Positions 1-7,774 of a stretch of 9,653 nt of DNA are shown piece by piece. The DNA is from Burkholderia sp. Its GTDB lineage: Bacteria; Pseudomonadota; Gammaproteobacteria; Burkholderiales; Burkholderiaceae. The notes below the pieces were generated by a model. The model saw only the letters and a list, made by a program, of their open reading frames with translations. It was not told the origin of the DNA and did not search any database. Numbering within the stretch: position 1 is the stretch's first letter; the number at the start of each line of letters is the position of its first letter. The translations under genes were made by a program, and so were the position numbers. Location: the NCBI GenBank assembly GCA_028292565.1, contig JAQGMD010000234.1, forward strand, positions 1 through 9,653, written 5' to 3'.

Positions 1-604
1 GACCCGCCAGTATCTGGTCTACGTCGACGAGATCCGCAGCCGCAACCTGGAACTGGCGGCCGAATACCTGCTGATGGCGGCGATGCTCATCGAAATCAAA
101 TCGCGCATGCTGTTGCCGGTCAGGAAGGCCGACAGCGGCGATGAAGCGGAGGACCCGCGCGCCGAACTGGTGCGGCGGCTGCTGGAATACGAACAGATGA
201 AGATGGCGGCGCTGCAGATCGACACCCTGCCGCAACTGGGGCGCGATTATGTGCGCGCGCAGATACACATCGAACAGAACGTGGTCACCCGCTGGCCGGA
301 TGTGAACATGTCCGAGCTGCAAGCCGCATGGGCCGACGTGATCAAGCGCGCCAAACTCACTGCGCACCATACCATCAGCCGCGAAGAACTTTCAGTGCGC
401 GAACACATGACTGGCATCCTGCGCCGCCTGCAATCGGCCAGGTTTGTCGAATTTGCCGACCTGTTCGAGCCGTCGCGCGGCGTGCCGGTGGTTGTGGTCA
501 ATTTCATCGCCCTGCTCGAGCTGGCCAAGGAAACCTTGATCGAGATCACGCAAGCAGAGGCCTTTGCGCCAATCTATGTGCGGTTGGCATATTCTCCGGC
601 CTAA
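1..604 (+). CDS. scpA: Segregation and condensation protein A (ScpA), 3' part
   Basis: ScpA is the kleisin subunit of the SMC-ScpA-ScpB condensin, which compacts and segregates the chromosome. The frame is open from base 2, so the gene begins left of the window; 200 residues are visible and roughly 60-90 N-terminal residues are missing, judged from the usual family length. Family marks seen are the N-lobe stretch LAAEYLLMAAMLIEIKSRML, and a C-terminal winged-helix region with LSVREHM, a hydrophobic VVVNFIALLELAKE helix and the ending FAPIYVRL. In kleisins the C-terminal winged helix contacts the SMC head; that role is family knowledge. The ATG at base 74 is internal and is not the start. The stop TAA is 31 bases before panC, so the two genes are probably co-transcribed. 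Confidence 0.93.
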   Translation, partial: TRQYLVYVDEIRSRNLELAAEYLLMAAMLIEIKSRMLLPVRKADSGDEAEDPRAELVRRLLEYEQMKMAALQIDTLPQLGRDYVRAQIHIEQNVVTRWPDVNMSELQAAWADVIKRAKLTAHHTISREELSVREHMTGILRRLQSARFVEFADLFEPSRGVPVVVVNFIALLELAKETLIEITQAEAFAPIYVRLAYSPA

Positions 605-608
605 TTAG

Positions 609-1475
<867 letters not shown>

Positions 1476-1485
1476 TCGGGCAGCG

Positions 1486-1505
1486 GTTGGAATGCCAATT
1501 CCAAC
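1486..1505. repeat. REP-like hairpin, copy 1
   Basis: A perfect 8-bp stem GTTGGAAT/ATTCCAAC around a GCCA loop lies 10 bases after the panC stop. The sequence on its right (CCAACATTCAC) is repeated in inverted orientation at the left of copy 2. It shares its stem and the GCCA loop with copy 3. There is no following T-run, so it is not a standard Rho-independent terminator, although it could slow polymerase or protect the 3' end of the panC mRNA. Confidence 0.6.
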
Positions 1506-1548
1506 ATTCACACTCGAATCAGAGCCGGTGGTTGTGCGGAGGGTGAAT

Positions 1549-1567
1549 GTTGGGATTTCGTCCCAAC
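1549..1567 (-). repeat. REP-like hairpin, copy 2, with flanking GTAG
   Basis: A perfect 7-bp stem GTTGGGA/TCCCAAC surrounds a TTTCG loop. Read on the - strand, the stem is preceded directly by GTAG (1568-1571 on the + strand is CTAC), the arrangement expected of REP sequences recognised by RAYT (TnpA-REP) single-strand transposases. From memory, variants of GTAGGTTGGG...CCCAAC are widely dispersed in proteobacterial and cyanobacterial genomes. The function here is unproven. Confidence 0.6.
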
Positions 1568-1604
1568 CTACGAATACCCGGACTCCTGACCTCTGTCCCT
1601 GAAA

Positions 1605-1636
1605 TAGTGGTTGGGATGCCAATCCCCACACTACGT
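1605..1636 (-). repeat. REP-like hairpin, copy 3, abutting the dinB 3' end
   Basis: The core 1610-1629 pairs GTTGGGAT with ATCCCCAC around a GCCA loop, with one mismatch in eight. Outer bases TAGTG (1605-1609) and CACTA (1629-1633) can pair instead of the inner mismatch region. On the - strand it begins with GTAG (1633-1636), as in copy 2. Its last base touches the stop codon of the dinB-family gene, so the hairpin lies immediately 3' of that reading frame. It is the same orientation and loop as copy 1 on the + strand. Confidence 0.5.
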
Positions 1637-2145
1637 CAATCCGGCATCAACATCAAATCCGTATCACCCGCATCTATGCCACGTTGTGACAGCAGCGTCG
1701 CGACCTGCGCGCGATGATTGGTCTGGTGATTGAAGAAGTGGGTCACCAGCAGCCACGCCGGTTTGCTGCGCGTCGATTTGCTCAGCCCGCTGTACCAGCT
1801 GAAATCAGCGCGTAGCCATTCCCCGTCGATCGCCGCAGCCCATGCGTGAATATCCGCATCCATTACCAGGCGTTCCGCCTTTAGCGCATTCCAGTCGGCA
1901 TAGATGTCGTTGCCCAGGGTCGCTTTCGGATAGTCCTTCTCGAGCGGCGTGCCTTTGGTAAACCGTCCAGTCCACATGTAATCGGCCCAGATCAGGTGGT
2001 TCAACGTCGAGTGGATCGATTTGAAAAACGCGCCGCAATCCACCTTGCGTTCTTCATCGGTCAGTCGATCGCACGCCGCATAGATTTTTTCATTCATCCA
2101 GCGGTTGTAACGTGCCATCGTTAGTGCGTACTGCGGTGTGATCAT
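1636..2145 (-). CDS. DinB-family putative metal-dependent protein
   Basis: This 169-residue protein has the four-helix-bundle DinB/YfiT fold by its motifs: ARYNRWMNEKIY near the N-terminus, NHLIWADYMW (49-58) and HFFNHQTNHRAQV (136-148). The likely metal triad is His50, His140 and His144. Family members include thiol transferases and many proteins of unknown role; the name comes from a DNA-damage-inducible Bacillus gene and does not imply a repair role. No substrate can be assigned here. The start at 2145 fits the usual family N-terminus, but no Shine-Dalgarno sequence is visible before it, so weak or coupled translation is possible. It lies 61 bases downstream of parA on the same strand and converges on panC across the hairpin cluster. 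Confidence 0.85.
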   Translation of the reverse strand: MITPQYALTMARYNRWMNEKIYAACDRLTDEERKVDCGAFFKSIHSTLNHLIWADYMWTGRFTKGTPLEKDYPKATLGNDIYADWNALKAERLVMDADIHAWAAAIDGEWLRADFSWYSGLSKSTRSKPAWLLVTHFFNHQTNHRAQVATLLSQRGIDAGDTDLMLMPD

Positions 2146-2164
2146 TGCAAGGGCGGCAAATAGT

Positions 2165-2189
2165 CGTTAAGGGCACGTATACATTAACG
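2165..2189. other. Dyad symmetry in the parA-dinB gap
   Basis: The arms CGTTAA (2165-2170) and TTAACG (2184-2189) are perfect inverted repeats separated by 13 bases that contain GTATAC. This is the only clear structure in the 61-base gap. It could be an operator for the dinB-family gene or chance; the arms are AT-rich and would make a weak hairpin, and no T-run follows. Confidence 0.25.
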
Positions 2190-2206
2190 CAAATGCGGCA
2201 GTACCG

Positions 2207-2818
2207 TCATTGGTCCACCCAGTTCGCAAGCGCCTGCCATTGCTCCAGGTCCTTTTCCACGCGCGAAGGCGCGACGTCCCATATGGTCAGGCCGTGGGCG
2301 GCGAGCTGTACATAGTTTTGCGTATCGCGCAGGTAGCCGAGCACAGGCAAACCGAGGCTGTTGACATAGTGCGCAAGTTGGTCGGCGGAACGTGTGCGGA
2401 CATTGACGCGCATGCCGAGTACGGCAACGCCACGCTTGCCCTTGCGGACCAGCAGTTTTTCCAGGAAGGATTGTGTCGCCAGGATATCGAACATCGATGC
2501 CTGCAGGGGAACGATCACCTTGTGGGCAATTTTCATCACTTCGTCGAAGCGCGCACCGTCAAGACCCGCGGGTGTATCGAGCACGATATGGGTGGTGCCC
2601 TTCGGCGGCCTGGCGATATGGCCGTTAGTCATGTCCCATGCCGCGATCGTCGGCAACGCGGCGGACCGCAACTGGAGCCAGCTACGGGAGGATTGCTGGA
2701 GATCGGCGTCGCCGAGCATCACCTTGTGGCCCTGCTTCGAAAAATAACCTGCGAGGTTGGTGGCAAGCGTGCTCTTGCCGACGCCGCCTTTCGGGTTCGC
2801 GATGACGATCACTGGCAT
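2207..2818 (-). CDS. Orphan ParA-family ATPase
   Basis: This is a ParA/MinD-type P-loop ATPase of 203 residues. The deviant Walker A is PKGGVGKST (9-17) with the signature lysine at position 10 or 11 region and the catalytic-loop lysine at 15. Walker A' follows as GDADLQQSS (36-44) and Walker B as IVLDTPAG (78-85). The C-terminal part contains LRDTQNYVQLAAHGL and SRVEKDLEQW. ATPases of this group position cargo such as DNA, chemoreceptor clusters or other complexes by ATP-dependent surface gradients; the cargo here is unknown. No parB, parS array or replication gene is adjacent, so it is not a visible plasmid partition locus. The start at 2818 is chosen because GGGGAG lies 6 bases upstream and the protein begins directly at the P-loop strand. 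The frame opens to 2950, but the extra 44 residues look non-native. It follows cobQ by 140 bases. Confidence 0.88.
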   Translation of the reverse strand: MPVIVIANPKGGVGKSTLATNLAGYFSKQGHKVMLGDADLQQSSRSWLQLRSAALPTIAAWDMTNGHIARPPKGTTHIVLDTPAGLDGARFDEVMKIAHKVIVPLQASMFDILATQSFLEKLLVRKGKRGVAVLGMRVNVRTRSADQLAHYVNSLGLPVLGYLRDTQNYVQLAAHGLTIWDVAPSRVEKDLEQWQALANWVDQ

Positions 2819-2824
2819 TGCTTT

Positions 2825-2830
2825 CTCCCC
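2825..2830 (-). promoter_or_regulatory. Ribosome-binding site fixing the parA start
   Basis: On the - strand GGGGAG sits 6 bases before the ATG at 2816-2818. It is a strong match to the Shine-Dalgarno consensus and decides against the longer upstream start at 2950, which has none. Confidence 0.8.
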
Positions 2831-2840
2831 AGATTGGAAT

Positions 2841-2856
2841 ACCGGTTGCGTCCGGT
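2841..2856. other. Small GC hairpin in the parA leader
   Basis: ACCGG and CCGGT form a perfect 5-bp stem with a 6-base loop (TTGCGT), just upstream of the parA ribosome-binding site. No T-run follows on either strand, so it is not a convincing terminator for cobQ. It might affect leader RNA stability, or it may be chance. Confidence 0.2.
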
Positions 2857-2893
2857 TTAATCGCACGCCCTTGTGTGACGGGCATTTTTCAGA

Positions 2894-2922
2894 AGAATAG
2901 CATGATGCTTGGGCGCAAGAAT
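2894..2922 (-). promoter_or_regulatory. Candidate extended -10 promoter for parA
   Basis: The - strand carries TGCTATTCT (2894-2902), an extended -10-like element, in an AT-rich gap between cobQ and parA. The -35 match at normal spacing (TTCTTG, 2916-2921) is poor. The wider stretch 2921-2966 is strikingly AT-rich compared with its surroundings. The gap and the strong parA ribosome-binding site suggest that parA has its own promoter, but the exact site is only a guess. Confidence 0.2.
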
Positions 2923-2958
2923 TGAATAAGGTTTTTTGAATTATTATCACAAAATCAA

Positions 2959-4425
2959 TTAATTTGATCTCCCCTCTTCCGCAGACTGTCGTAGCAGTGC
3001 GTCCAGAAGCGGTGCCGACGCATCAGCAATACGATCCAGGCTCTGCTCCCGCAGTTGCCCAAGATCGACCGGGACATCGCTATCGAGCCCGGCCCAGCGC
3101 AGGAGCGCCGAGAGCGCCTGCGGGGTATCGAACAAGCCGTGCAGGTACGTGCCCATCACCAGATCGTCCGCCGAACGCGCGCCTTCAGCGCGCCCCGCGA
3201 TGTAAAACGCGGGCATGTCCCGTGCCGGGCCATCGGAAACCCCCATATGGATTTCATAGCCGTTGACCGGAACGCCTTCCGCGAATGCGCAAGCTCCACG
3301 GACCTGCTCGAGCCGCTTGTCACCAGTCATTTCGGTATCGATGTCGAGCAGCCCCAGCGCCTGCGACACGCCCGCCGGGCCTTCCACTCCCTGCGGATCC
3401 GCAACCGTACGTCCGAGCATCTGATAGCCGCCGCAGATGCCGATCACTTTCCCGCCATACCGCACGTGCCTGTTCAATGCCTGTGGCCAGCCCTGCACCG
3501 TCAGCCATGCCAGGTCGCCGCGGGTGTTTTTGCTTCCGGGAAGAATAACCAGATCTGCAGCAGGGATAGGTTGTCCCGGACCGATGAAGCGCAGGTCGAT
3601 GCCGGGATGCGCGCGCAATGCATCGAAGTCCGTGTGGTTGCTAATGCGCGGCACCGCCGGAACGATCACCCTGAACTCGCCACGCCCGCTTTGCGCCGGC
3701 TGAACCGCGTCTTCGGCATCGAGGTAGAGGCCATGCAAATACGGCAGCACCGCGAGGACAGGTTTGCCTGTTTGCTGCTCCAGCCATTCGAGGCCCGGTT
3801 CGAGCAGGCTGATGTCGCCGCGAAAACGGTTGATCACAAAACCGACGATGCGATTGCGCTCGCTCTCAGACAGGCAAGACAGCGTGCCCACAATATGCGC
3901 GAACACCCCGCCGCGATCGATGTCGGCCACCAGGATCACCGGACAATCGACCGCTTCGGCAAATCCCATGTTGGCGATATCGCGATCGCGCAAGTTGATC
4001 TCGGCGGGACTGCCGGCGCCTTCGACGATGACCGCTTCATAACTGTCGGTCAGCCTGCGATAAGAAGCCAGTACAGCCTCCATCGCCACCGTCTTGTATT
4101 GGTGGTAGTCGCGCGCATTCATGTCAGCGCGCACCTTGCCGTGGATGATGACTTGGGCGCCAGTGTCGCTCGAAGGTTTAAGCAGCACCGGGTTCATGTC
4201 GGTGTGAGGCTCGAGTCCCGCCGCCTGCGCCTGCAATGCCTGCGCTCGACCGATCTCGCCGCCGTCAGTCGTGACTGCGCTGTTGAGCGCCATGTTCTGC
4301 GGCTTGAACGGCACGACCTTTACGCCTTGGCGAGCGAGCAGCCGGCACAATGCGGCGACCACGGTACTCTTGCCGGCATCCGAGGTCGTGCCCTGCACCA
4401 TCAGCGTGTGGAAAGGAAGCTTCAT
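2959..4425 (-). CDS. cobQ: Cobyric acid synthase (adenosylcobyric acid synthase)
   Basis: CobQ amidates four peripheral carboxylates of adenosylcobyrinic acid a,c-diamide, using glutamine and ATP, to give adenosylcobyric acid. The 488-residue length is normal. The N-terminal synthetase domain opens with the P-loop [10 protein letters not shown] (12-21) and KPQNMALNS (41-49), with [12 protein letters not shown] (134-145) and [12 protein letters not shown] (166-177) further on. The C-terminal class I amidotransferase-like domain has VILPGSKNT (293-301), the nucleophile Cys331 in [10 protein letters not shown], and His429 in GTYLHGLFD. It is the last gene of the corrinoid cluster. Its ATG overlaps the btuF stop by four bases (ATGA) and there is no strong ribosome-binding site, so translation is probably coupled to btuF. 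Its presence means the cell either makes cobyrinic acid diamide or takes up incompletely amidated corrinoids. Confidence 0.97.
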   Translation of the reverse strand: MKLPFHTLMVQGTTSDAGKSTVVAALCRLLARQGVKVVPFKPQNMALNSAVTTDGGEIGRAQALQAQAAGLEPHTDMNPVLLKPSSDTGAQVIIHGKVRADMNARDYHQYKTVAMEAVLASYRRLTDSYEAVIVEGAGSPAEINLRDRDIANMGFAEAVDCPVILVADIDRGGVFAHIVGTLSCLSESERNRIVGFVINRFRGDISLLEPGLEWLEQQTGKPVLAVLPYLHGLYLDAEDAVQPAQSGRGEFRVIVPAVPRISNHTDFDALRAHPGIDLRFIGPGQPIPAADLVILPGSKNTRGDLAWLTVQGWPQALNRHVRYGGKVIGICGGYQMLGRTVADPQGVEGPAGVSQALGLLDIDTEMTGDKRLEQVRGACAFAEGVPVNGYEIHMGVSDGPARDMPAFYIAGRAEGARSADDLVMGTYLHGLFDTPQALSALLRWAGLDSDVPVDLGQLREQSLDRIADASAPLLDALLRQSAEEGRSN

Positions 4426-5306
4426 CGCTTGTCACCACGACGGCTGCGCGCCAGCTCCAGCTTTTCGCATACCGCGGCCGCGCCCTGCAACAGGCGTGGA
4501 CCGGCGCGGTTAAGCAGGTCCGCATCGATGGCGAACAGGTTGCCGCGTTGTACGGCGAGCATGCCTGTGTATCGGTGCCAGACTTCGAGACCGGCTTTGG
4601 TTGCATCGCGCCGGTCGCCGGTGATCATCGCTTCCGGATTTTCCAGCAGGACCGCTTCGGTGCTGACCGTCGGCGCAGTCACCGGCAAAGAGGCGAAGAT
4701 GTTTTCTCCGCCGCACAGCCGCAATACATCGCTGATGATATGTTTTCCATTGAGTGTGTAAACGGGCTGGCCCCACACCTGGTAGAAAACGCGGACCAGC
4801 GGCCGCTGTTGATATTGTGCTTTCAAGCGAGCCAGTTGCAGCCGCTGCTCCGCAGCGGTTTGCTCAGCCTGCTTTTCGGTTCCCATCAGCTTCCCGAGGC
4901 GGACGATATTTTCGGGAATGTCATCGAGCTTATGCGGCTCGCTATAGAAGAGCGGGATGCCGAGCTTGCGCAGGTGTTCCAGTTGCCGCTCCGAATTGCC
5001 GTGCAACCAGACCACCAGCAGGTCGGGCTTGAGAGCAATGATGCGTTCGATATCGATCTGCCGGTGGTCGCCTACGCGCGGGATGTCCTTTGCCGCCGGA
5101 GGGAAATCACTATAGCCGACAGTGCCGACGATGCGGTCGCCGCCACCGGCGGCGAAAACCATCTCGGTTACATGCGGTGCGAGCGTCACGACGCGTTGCG
5201 CCGGACGCTGCAAAACGATGGTGTTGCCGGTGGCATCATGTACTGTGATGGCGGCAGATGCATGGAGGGTAACCAGCCATGCGGCTAGCAGGATAAAACG
5301 TTTCAC
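4422..5306 (-). CDS. btuF: Cobalamin/corrinoid periplasmic binding protein
   Basis: This is the substrate-binding protein of the B12 ABC importer: it captures corrinoids in the periplasm and delivers them to BtuCD. It has 294 residues. A signal peptide is clear (MKRF, hydrophobic [12 protein letters not shown] before residue 19, no lipobox Cys), so the protein is soluble and exported. The helical-backbone binding-protein fold shows in [20 protein letters not shown] (38-57), GYSDFPP (64-70), [20 protein letters not shown] (77-96) and [10 protein letters not shown] (195-204). The start is set at GTG 5304-5306, because AAAGGAA lies just upstream and the signal peptide begins there; the frame opens 16 codons earlier, inside cobD. 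The GTG overlaps the cobD stop as GTGA, and its own stop overlaps cobQ. The position between cobD and cobQ ties uptake to late assembly. Confidence 0.92.
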   Translation of the reverse strand: MKRFILLAAWLVTLHASAAITVHDATGNTIVLQRPAQRVVTLAPHVTEMVFAAGGGDRIVGTVGYSDFPPAAKDIPRVGDHRQIDIERIIALKPDLLVVWLHGNSERQLEHLRKLGIPLFYSEPHKLDDIPENIVRLGKLMGTEKQAEQTAAEQRLQLARLKAQYQQRPLVRVFYQVWGQPVYTLNGKHIISDVLRLCGGENIFASLPVTAPTVSTEAVLLENPEAMITGDRRDATKAGLEVWHRYTGMLAVQRGNLFAIDADLLNRAGPRLLQGAAAVCEKLELARSRRGDKR

Positions 5307-6301
5307 TGTGTTCCTTTCGATGCGGACCATTCGGCCAATGCCTGCTGCAGGCAATGCCAGCCCGCTTCATCGGGCGGCAAGCCAAGTCGTATGCCTGTTG
5401 CCCCCTTTGTAAACAGGCGCACCCATATACCGCGTTGCGCCATGTGCTGCCAGAATTCTTTAGCGCGCGGCTCAGGCCACCATTGATACAGCGCGCTGCC
5501 GGCCGAACTTATGCCATGAGCGGCAAGCAGCGATTGTAAGCGCGCCCCGCTCTCAAGCAATCGGCATCGCGTCGCTTCCTGCCATGCGTAATCCGAGAGT
5601 GCCGCACGGCCGATCTCTTGCGCCGGACCGCTCACGGCCCATGGCCCAATCGCTTCGGCCAAATCATGTAGCAGCGCTTCATCGGCCGCCACGAATCCGA
5701 GGCGCGCACCGGCCAGGCCGAAGAATTTTCCGACCGAGCGCAGCACAATCAGTCCCGGACGCCCGGTCCAGCTAGCCACGCTCATCTGCGGCGTGGTGTC
5801 ACTGAACGCTTCATCCACCACCAACCAGCCGCCGCGCGCGCCAAGACGTTCGGCCCAGTCCAGCAGCACCCCGGGATCCACCGTCTCTCCGGTGGGATTA
5901 TTCGGATTGCAAATCACCATCACGTCGCAATCGTCAACCGCAGATGCCAGCGCGTCGTAGGCGACCTCGCGCATTGCATGACCAACCTGTGCCCAGCGAT
6001 GCGCGTGTTCGGCATATGCCGGCGCGGCGATGACCACCCGCGATGGCGCGCGCAGGCGCGGCAATGCCTGTATCGCTGCCTGCGTGCCCGCGACCGGCAG
6101 CAATCGTGGCGCTCCGTAATACGTTTGCGCGGCGGTCACCAGCGCCTCACTGGTTTCCGGAAGACGATGCCACACATCGCCGGCCAACGCCGGCACCGGA
6201 TACGGCTGCGGATTGATACCGGTCGACAGGTCGATCCATTCGTCACGCGGCCGATCGAATTGGACGATCGCATCCTGCAGATTGCCGCCATGCTCAAGCA
6301 T
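5303..6301 (-). CDS. cobD: L-threonine-O-3-phosphate decarboxylase
   Basis: This PLP-dependent fold-type I enzyme (CobD in Salmonella, CobC in Pseudomonas denitrificans naming) converts L-threonine phosphate to (R)-1-amino-2-propanol phosphate, which CbiB attaches to adenosylcobyric acid. It has 332 residues. It begins EHGGN, typical of the family, followed by WIDLSTGINP (22-31). The PLP-site motifs are CNPNNPTGE (131-139), VVDEAF (161-166), the Schiff-base Lys192 in RSVGKFFGL and the phosphate-binding Arg200 in GARLGF. A conserved VRLFTKGATGIRLGL segment lies near the C-terminus. The ATG at 6299-6301 is preceded by AAAGGG with 6-base spacing. It overlaps the cbiB stop by 8 bases, and its own stop overlaps the btuF start. 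It could be confused with histidinol-phosphate aminotransferase, but context and N-terminus favour CobD. Confidence 0.93.
   Translation of the reverse strand: MLEHGGNLQDAIVQFDRPRDEWIDLSTGINPQPYPVPALAGDVWHRLPETSEALVTAAQTYYGAPRLLPVAGTQAAIQALPRLRAPSRVVIAAPAYAEHAHRWAQVGHAMREVAYDALASAVDDCDVMVICNPNNPTGETVDPGVLLDWAERLGARGGWLVVDEAFSDTTPQMSVASWTGRPGLIVLRSVGKFFGLAGARLGFVAADEALLHDLAEAIGPWAVSGPAQEIGRAALSDYAWQEATRCRLLESGARLQSLLAAHGISSAGSALYQWWPEPRAKEFWQHMAQRGIWVRLFTKGATGIRLGLPPDEAGWHCLQQALAEWSASKGTQ
5311..5318 (-). promoter_or_regulatory. Ribosome-binding site fixing the btuF GTG start
   Basis: GAAAGGAA on the - strand ends 4 bases before the GTG at 5304-5306, with AGG spaced 6 bases from it. It lies within the last codons of cobD and supports the GTG start over the upstream ATG at 5352-5354. 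Confidence 0.75.
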
Positions 6302-7220
6302 GCATTACCCTTTCAAGAACAACCGCCACGCTCAATACGCCCACCCACAACGCCGTCGTGCCCGCTACCAGCCGCCATGCTCTTCCGATATCGGATGCTG
6401 ACGCGCCTCGCCCTATCCCGAGCGGCGGCCGGTTCTCTATTACGCCGTCATAGGTAGCTGCGCCGCCAAGCGCAAGACCTAAAGCGCCGGCGCCGGCCGA
6501 CATGACCGGGCCCGCATTCGGACTGGACCACGCCGGCGCCTGACTGCGCCAGCATCGCCACGCTACCCGGGTATTCCCGAGCAATGCATACGACGCTGCG
6601 GTCAGGCGGGCGGGGATCCAGTTCAGTGCATCATCGATACGCGCTGCGGCGCAGCCAAAAGCAAGAAAGCGCGGCGTCCGGTATCCCCACATGGCATCGA
6701 GTGTATTGGCCAGACGGAACAACACGGCGCCGGGCGCGCCTGCAACAATGAACCAGAACAGCGTGCCGAACACGGCATCGTTGCCATTCTCGAGCAAGGA
6801 CTCGACGCTGGCTTTGGCCAGGTTGGATTCATCGGCGTGCGTGGTATCGCGGCTAACGATGCGGGCAGTGAGCCGGCGCGCCTCGGGCAGGTCATTGTCT
6901 GCCAACGCGCGTTCAATCGGAAGGGTATGGTCGCGCAAGCTGCGCAGCCCGATACAGAAATATAGCAGCACCGCATGCAGGAACAGACTCGCCGCAGAAT
7001 AATATGAGAGCAATACCAAAGGAATCACAGCCAGCAGCCATGCCCCTGCACCCTTCGCGAATCGGTATTCACCGCGATTCATCCTGCGCTCCAACGCATC
7101 GGCCAGGCGACCGAATCCGACCAGTGGATGCCAACGACGCACCTCGCCCAGCATCAGGTCGAGTGCAATGCCCGCAATGGCCAGCAGCGCAATTGTCGTC
7201 AGGTCCAGTCCCGCCAGCAT
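6294..7220 (-). CDS. cbiB: Adenosylcobinamide-phosphate synthase, membrane protein
   Basis: CbiB condenses adenosylcobyric acid with aminopropanol phosphate to form adenosylcobinamide phosphate at the inner membrane (it is called CobD in P. denitrificans naming). The 308-residue product has several hydrophobic segments (about 8-24, 58-92, 150-172, 235-253, 285-302). Family motifs are ALDLMLGEVRRWHPLVGFGR (19-38), the conserved loop KASVESLLENGNDAVFGTLF (136-155), RLANTLDAMWGY (169-180) and SPNAGPVMSAGAGAL (233-247). The start is placed at ATG 7218-7220, 2 bases after the cobU stop, because AAAGG is spaced 6 bases away and family proteins begin at this hydrophobic helix; a longer frame to 7277 overlaps cobU and lacks such support. 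Its stop overlaps cobD. Confidence 0.93.
   Translation of the reverse strand: MLAGLDLTTIALLAIAGIALDLMLGEVRRWHPLVGFGRLADALERRMNRGEYRFAKGAGAWLLAVIPLVLLSYYSAASLFLHAVLLYFCIGLRSLRDHTLPIERALADNDLPEARRLTARIVSRDTTHADESNLAKASVESLLENGNDAVFGTLFWFIVAGAPGAVLFRLANTLDAMWGYRTPRFLAFGCAAARIDDALNWIPARLTAASYALLGNTRVAWRCWRSQAPAWSSPNAGPVMSAGAGALGLALGGAATYDGVIENRPPLGIGRGASASDIGRAWRLVAGTTALWVGVLSVAVVLERVMHA
6308..6313 (-). promoter_or_regulatory. Ribosome-binding site of cobD
   Basis: AAAGGG on the - strand lies inside the 3' end of cbiB, 6 bases before the cobD ATG. It supports the start that overlaps cbiB by 8 bases. Confidence 0.7.
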
Positions 7221-7222
7221 GC

Positions 7223-7774
7223 TCAGCCTTTCAGCGTCATCGGCAAGCCTGCAGCGACCCACACCGCACGTTCGCAACGGGCGGCCACTGCCTGATTCAG
7301 GCGGCCGGCTTCATCGACGAACCAGCGCGATATCGCTCCCTGGGGCACCACACCCATGCCAACTTCATTGGAGACAACGATCACATCTCCCGCCGCTTGC
7401 TCCAGCGCGAGCAGGAAACCCGTACGCTGTTCATCGAAGCATGCGGGCGGAATAATTTTTCCTACTTCCGGAAAAACCTTTTCTTCAGCGAACAGCAAAT
7501 TGGACAGCCAGACAGTCAGGCAATCGACCAGTATCAATCGCTGCGGCGAGCTCCATTGCGCGATGGCGGCGCCGAGCGCAAACGGTTGTTCGATCGTCTG
7601 CCACGACTGGCTGCGCTGTTGCCGATGCATGGCGATACGCGCCGTCATTTCCTCGTCGCCCGGCTGCGCGGTGGCGATGTAAATCACTTCCTTGCCGGAA
7701 GCCGCGGCAAGCGCCTCCGCATGCGCGCTCTTCCCGGAGCGCGCGCCACCCAGTATGAAGGTCCGCGTTACCAC
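7223..7774 (-). CDS. cobU: Adenosylcobinamide kinase / adenosylcobinamide-phosphate guanylyltransferase
   Basis: CobU (CobP in P. denitrificans) is a bifunctional cytoplasmic enzyme: it phosphorylates adenosylcobinamide and transfers GMP to the phosphate, giving AdoCbi-GDP for CobS. The 183 residues match the family. The P-loop is GGARSGKS (9-16). YIATAQPGDEEMTARI (32-47) precedes His50, which aligns with the guanylylated His46 of Salmonella CobU. LVDCLTVWLSNLL and VVSNEVGMGVVPQGAISRWF are the other conserved blocks. The start is GTG at 7772-7774, which overlaps the end of the cobO remnant by 7 bases; no ATG lies near. The upstream ribosome-binding site is weak, so translation is probably coupled to the small ORF before it. 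That may be why the remnant has been kept open. Confidence 0.95.
   Translation of the reverse strand: MVTRTFILGGARSGKSAHAEALAAASGKEVIYIATAQPGDEEMTARIAMHRQQRSQSWQTIEQPFALGAAIAQWSSPQRLILVDCLTVWLSNLLFAEEKVFPEVGKIIPPACFDEQRTGFLLALEQAAGDVIVVSNEVGMGVVPQGAISRWFVDEAGRLNQAVAARCERAVWVAAGLPMTLKG
7227..7231 (-). promoter_or_regulatory. Ribosome-binding site fixing the cbiB start
   Basis: AAAGG on the - strand forms part of the last codons of cobU and lies 6 bases before the ATG at 7218-7220. It supports the shorter cbiB start. Confidence 0.7.

Noticed and set aside
2841..2856. Hairpin as Rho-independent terminator of the cobalamin operon
   Set aside because: The stem is only 5 bp, it lies over 100 bases after the cobQ stop, and it has no T-run.
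2210..2860. 216-codon + strand frame opposite parA
   Set aside because: It is a mirror of the ParA gene, with no motif and no ribosome-binding site.
2819..2950. 44-residue N-terminal extension of ParA
   Set aside because: A strong GGGGAG site marks the ATG at 2818, and ParA proteins begin directly at the P-loop strand. The extension has atypical composition and spans the intergenic AT-rich DNA.
3055..4761. 568-codon open frame on the + strand, longer than any real gene here
   Set aside because: It lies wholly antisense to cobQ and btuF, whose motifs are unambiguous. The translation is Arg/His/Ala-rich with no recognisable motif, the usual shadow in GC-rich coding DNA.
4350..5288. 312-codon + strand frame opposite btuF
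   Set aside because: It is antisense to a gene with a signal peptide and clear family motifs; no independent support.
7221..7277. 19-residue N-terminal extension of CbiB
   Set aside because: It overlaps cobU and lacks family similarity, while the ATG at 7220 has a well-spaced AAAGG.
7284..7290. GCCACTG, resembling the B12-box of cobalamin riboswitches (also CAGTGGC at 8882-8888)
   Set aside because: Both lie inside coding sequence (cobU, btuC) without the other riboswitch elements. A 7-base match is expected by chance.
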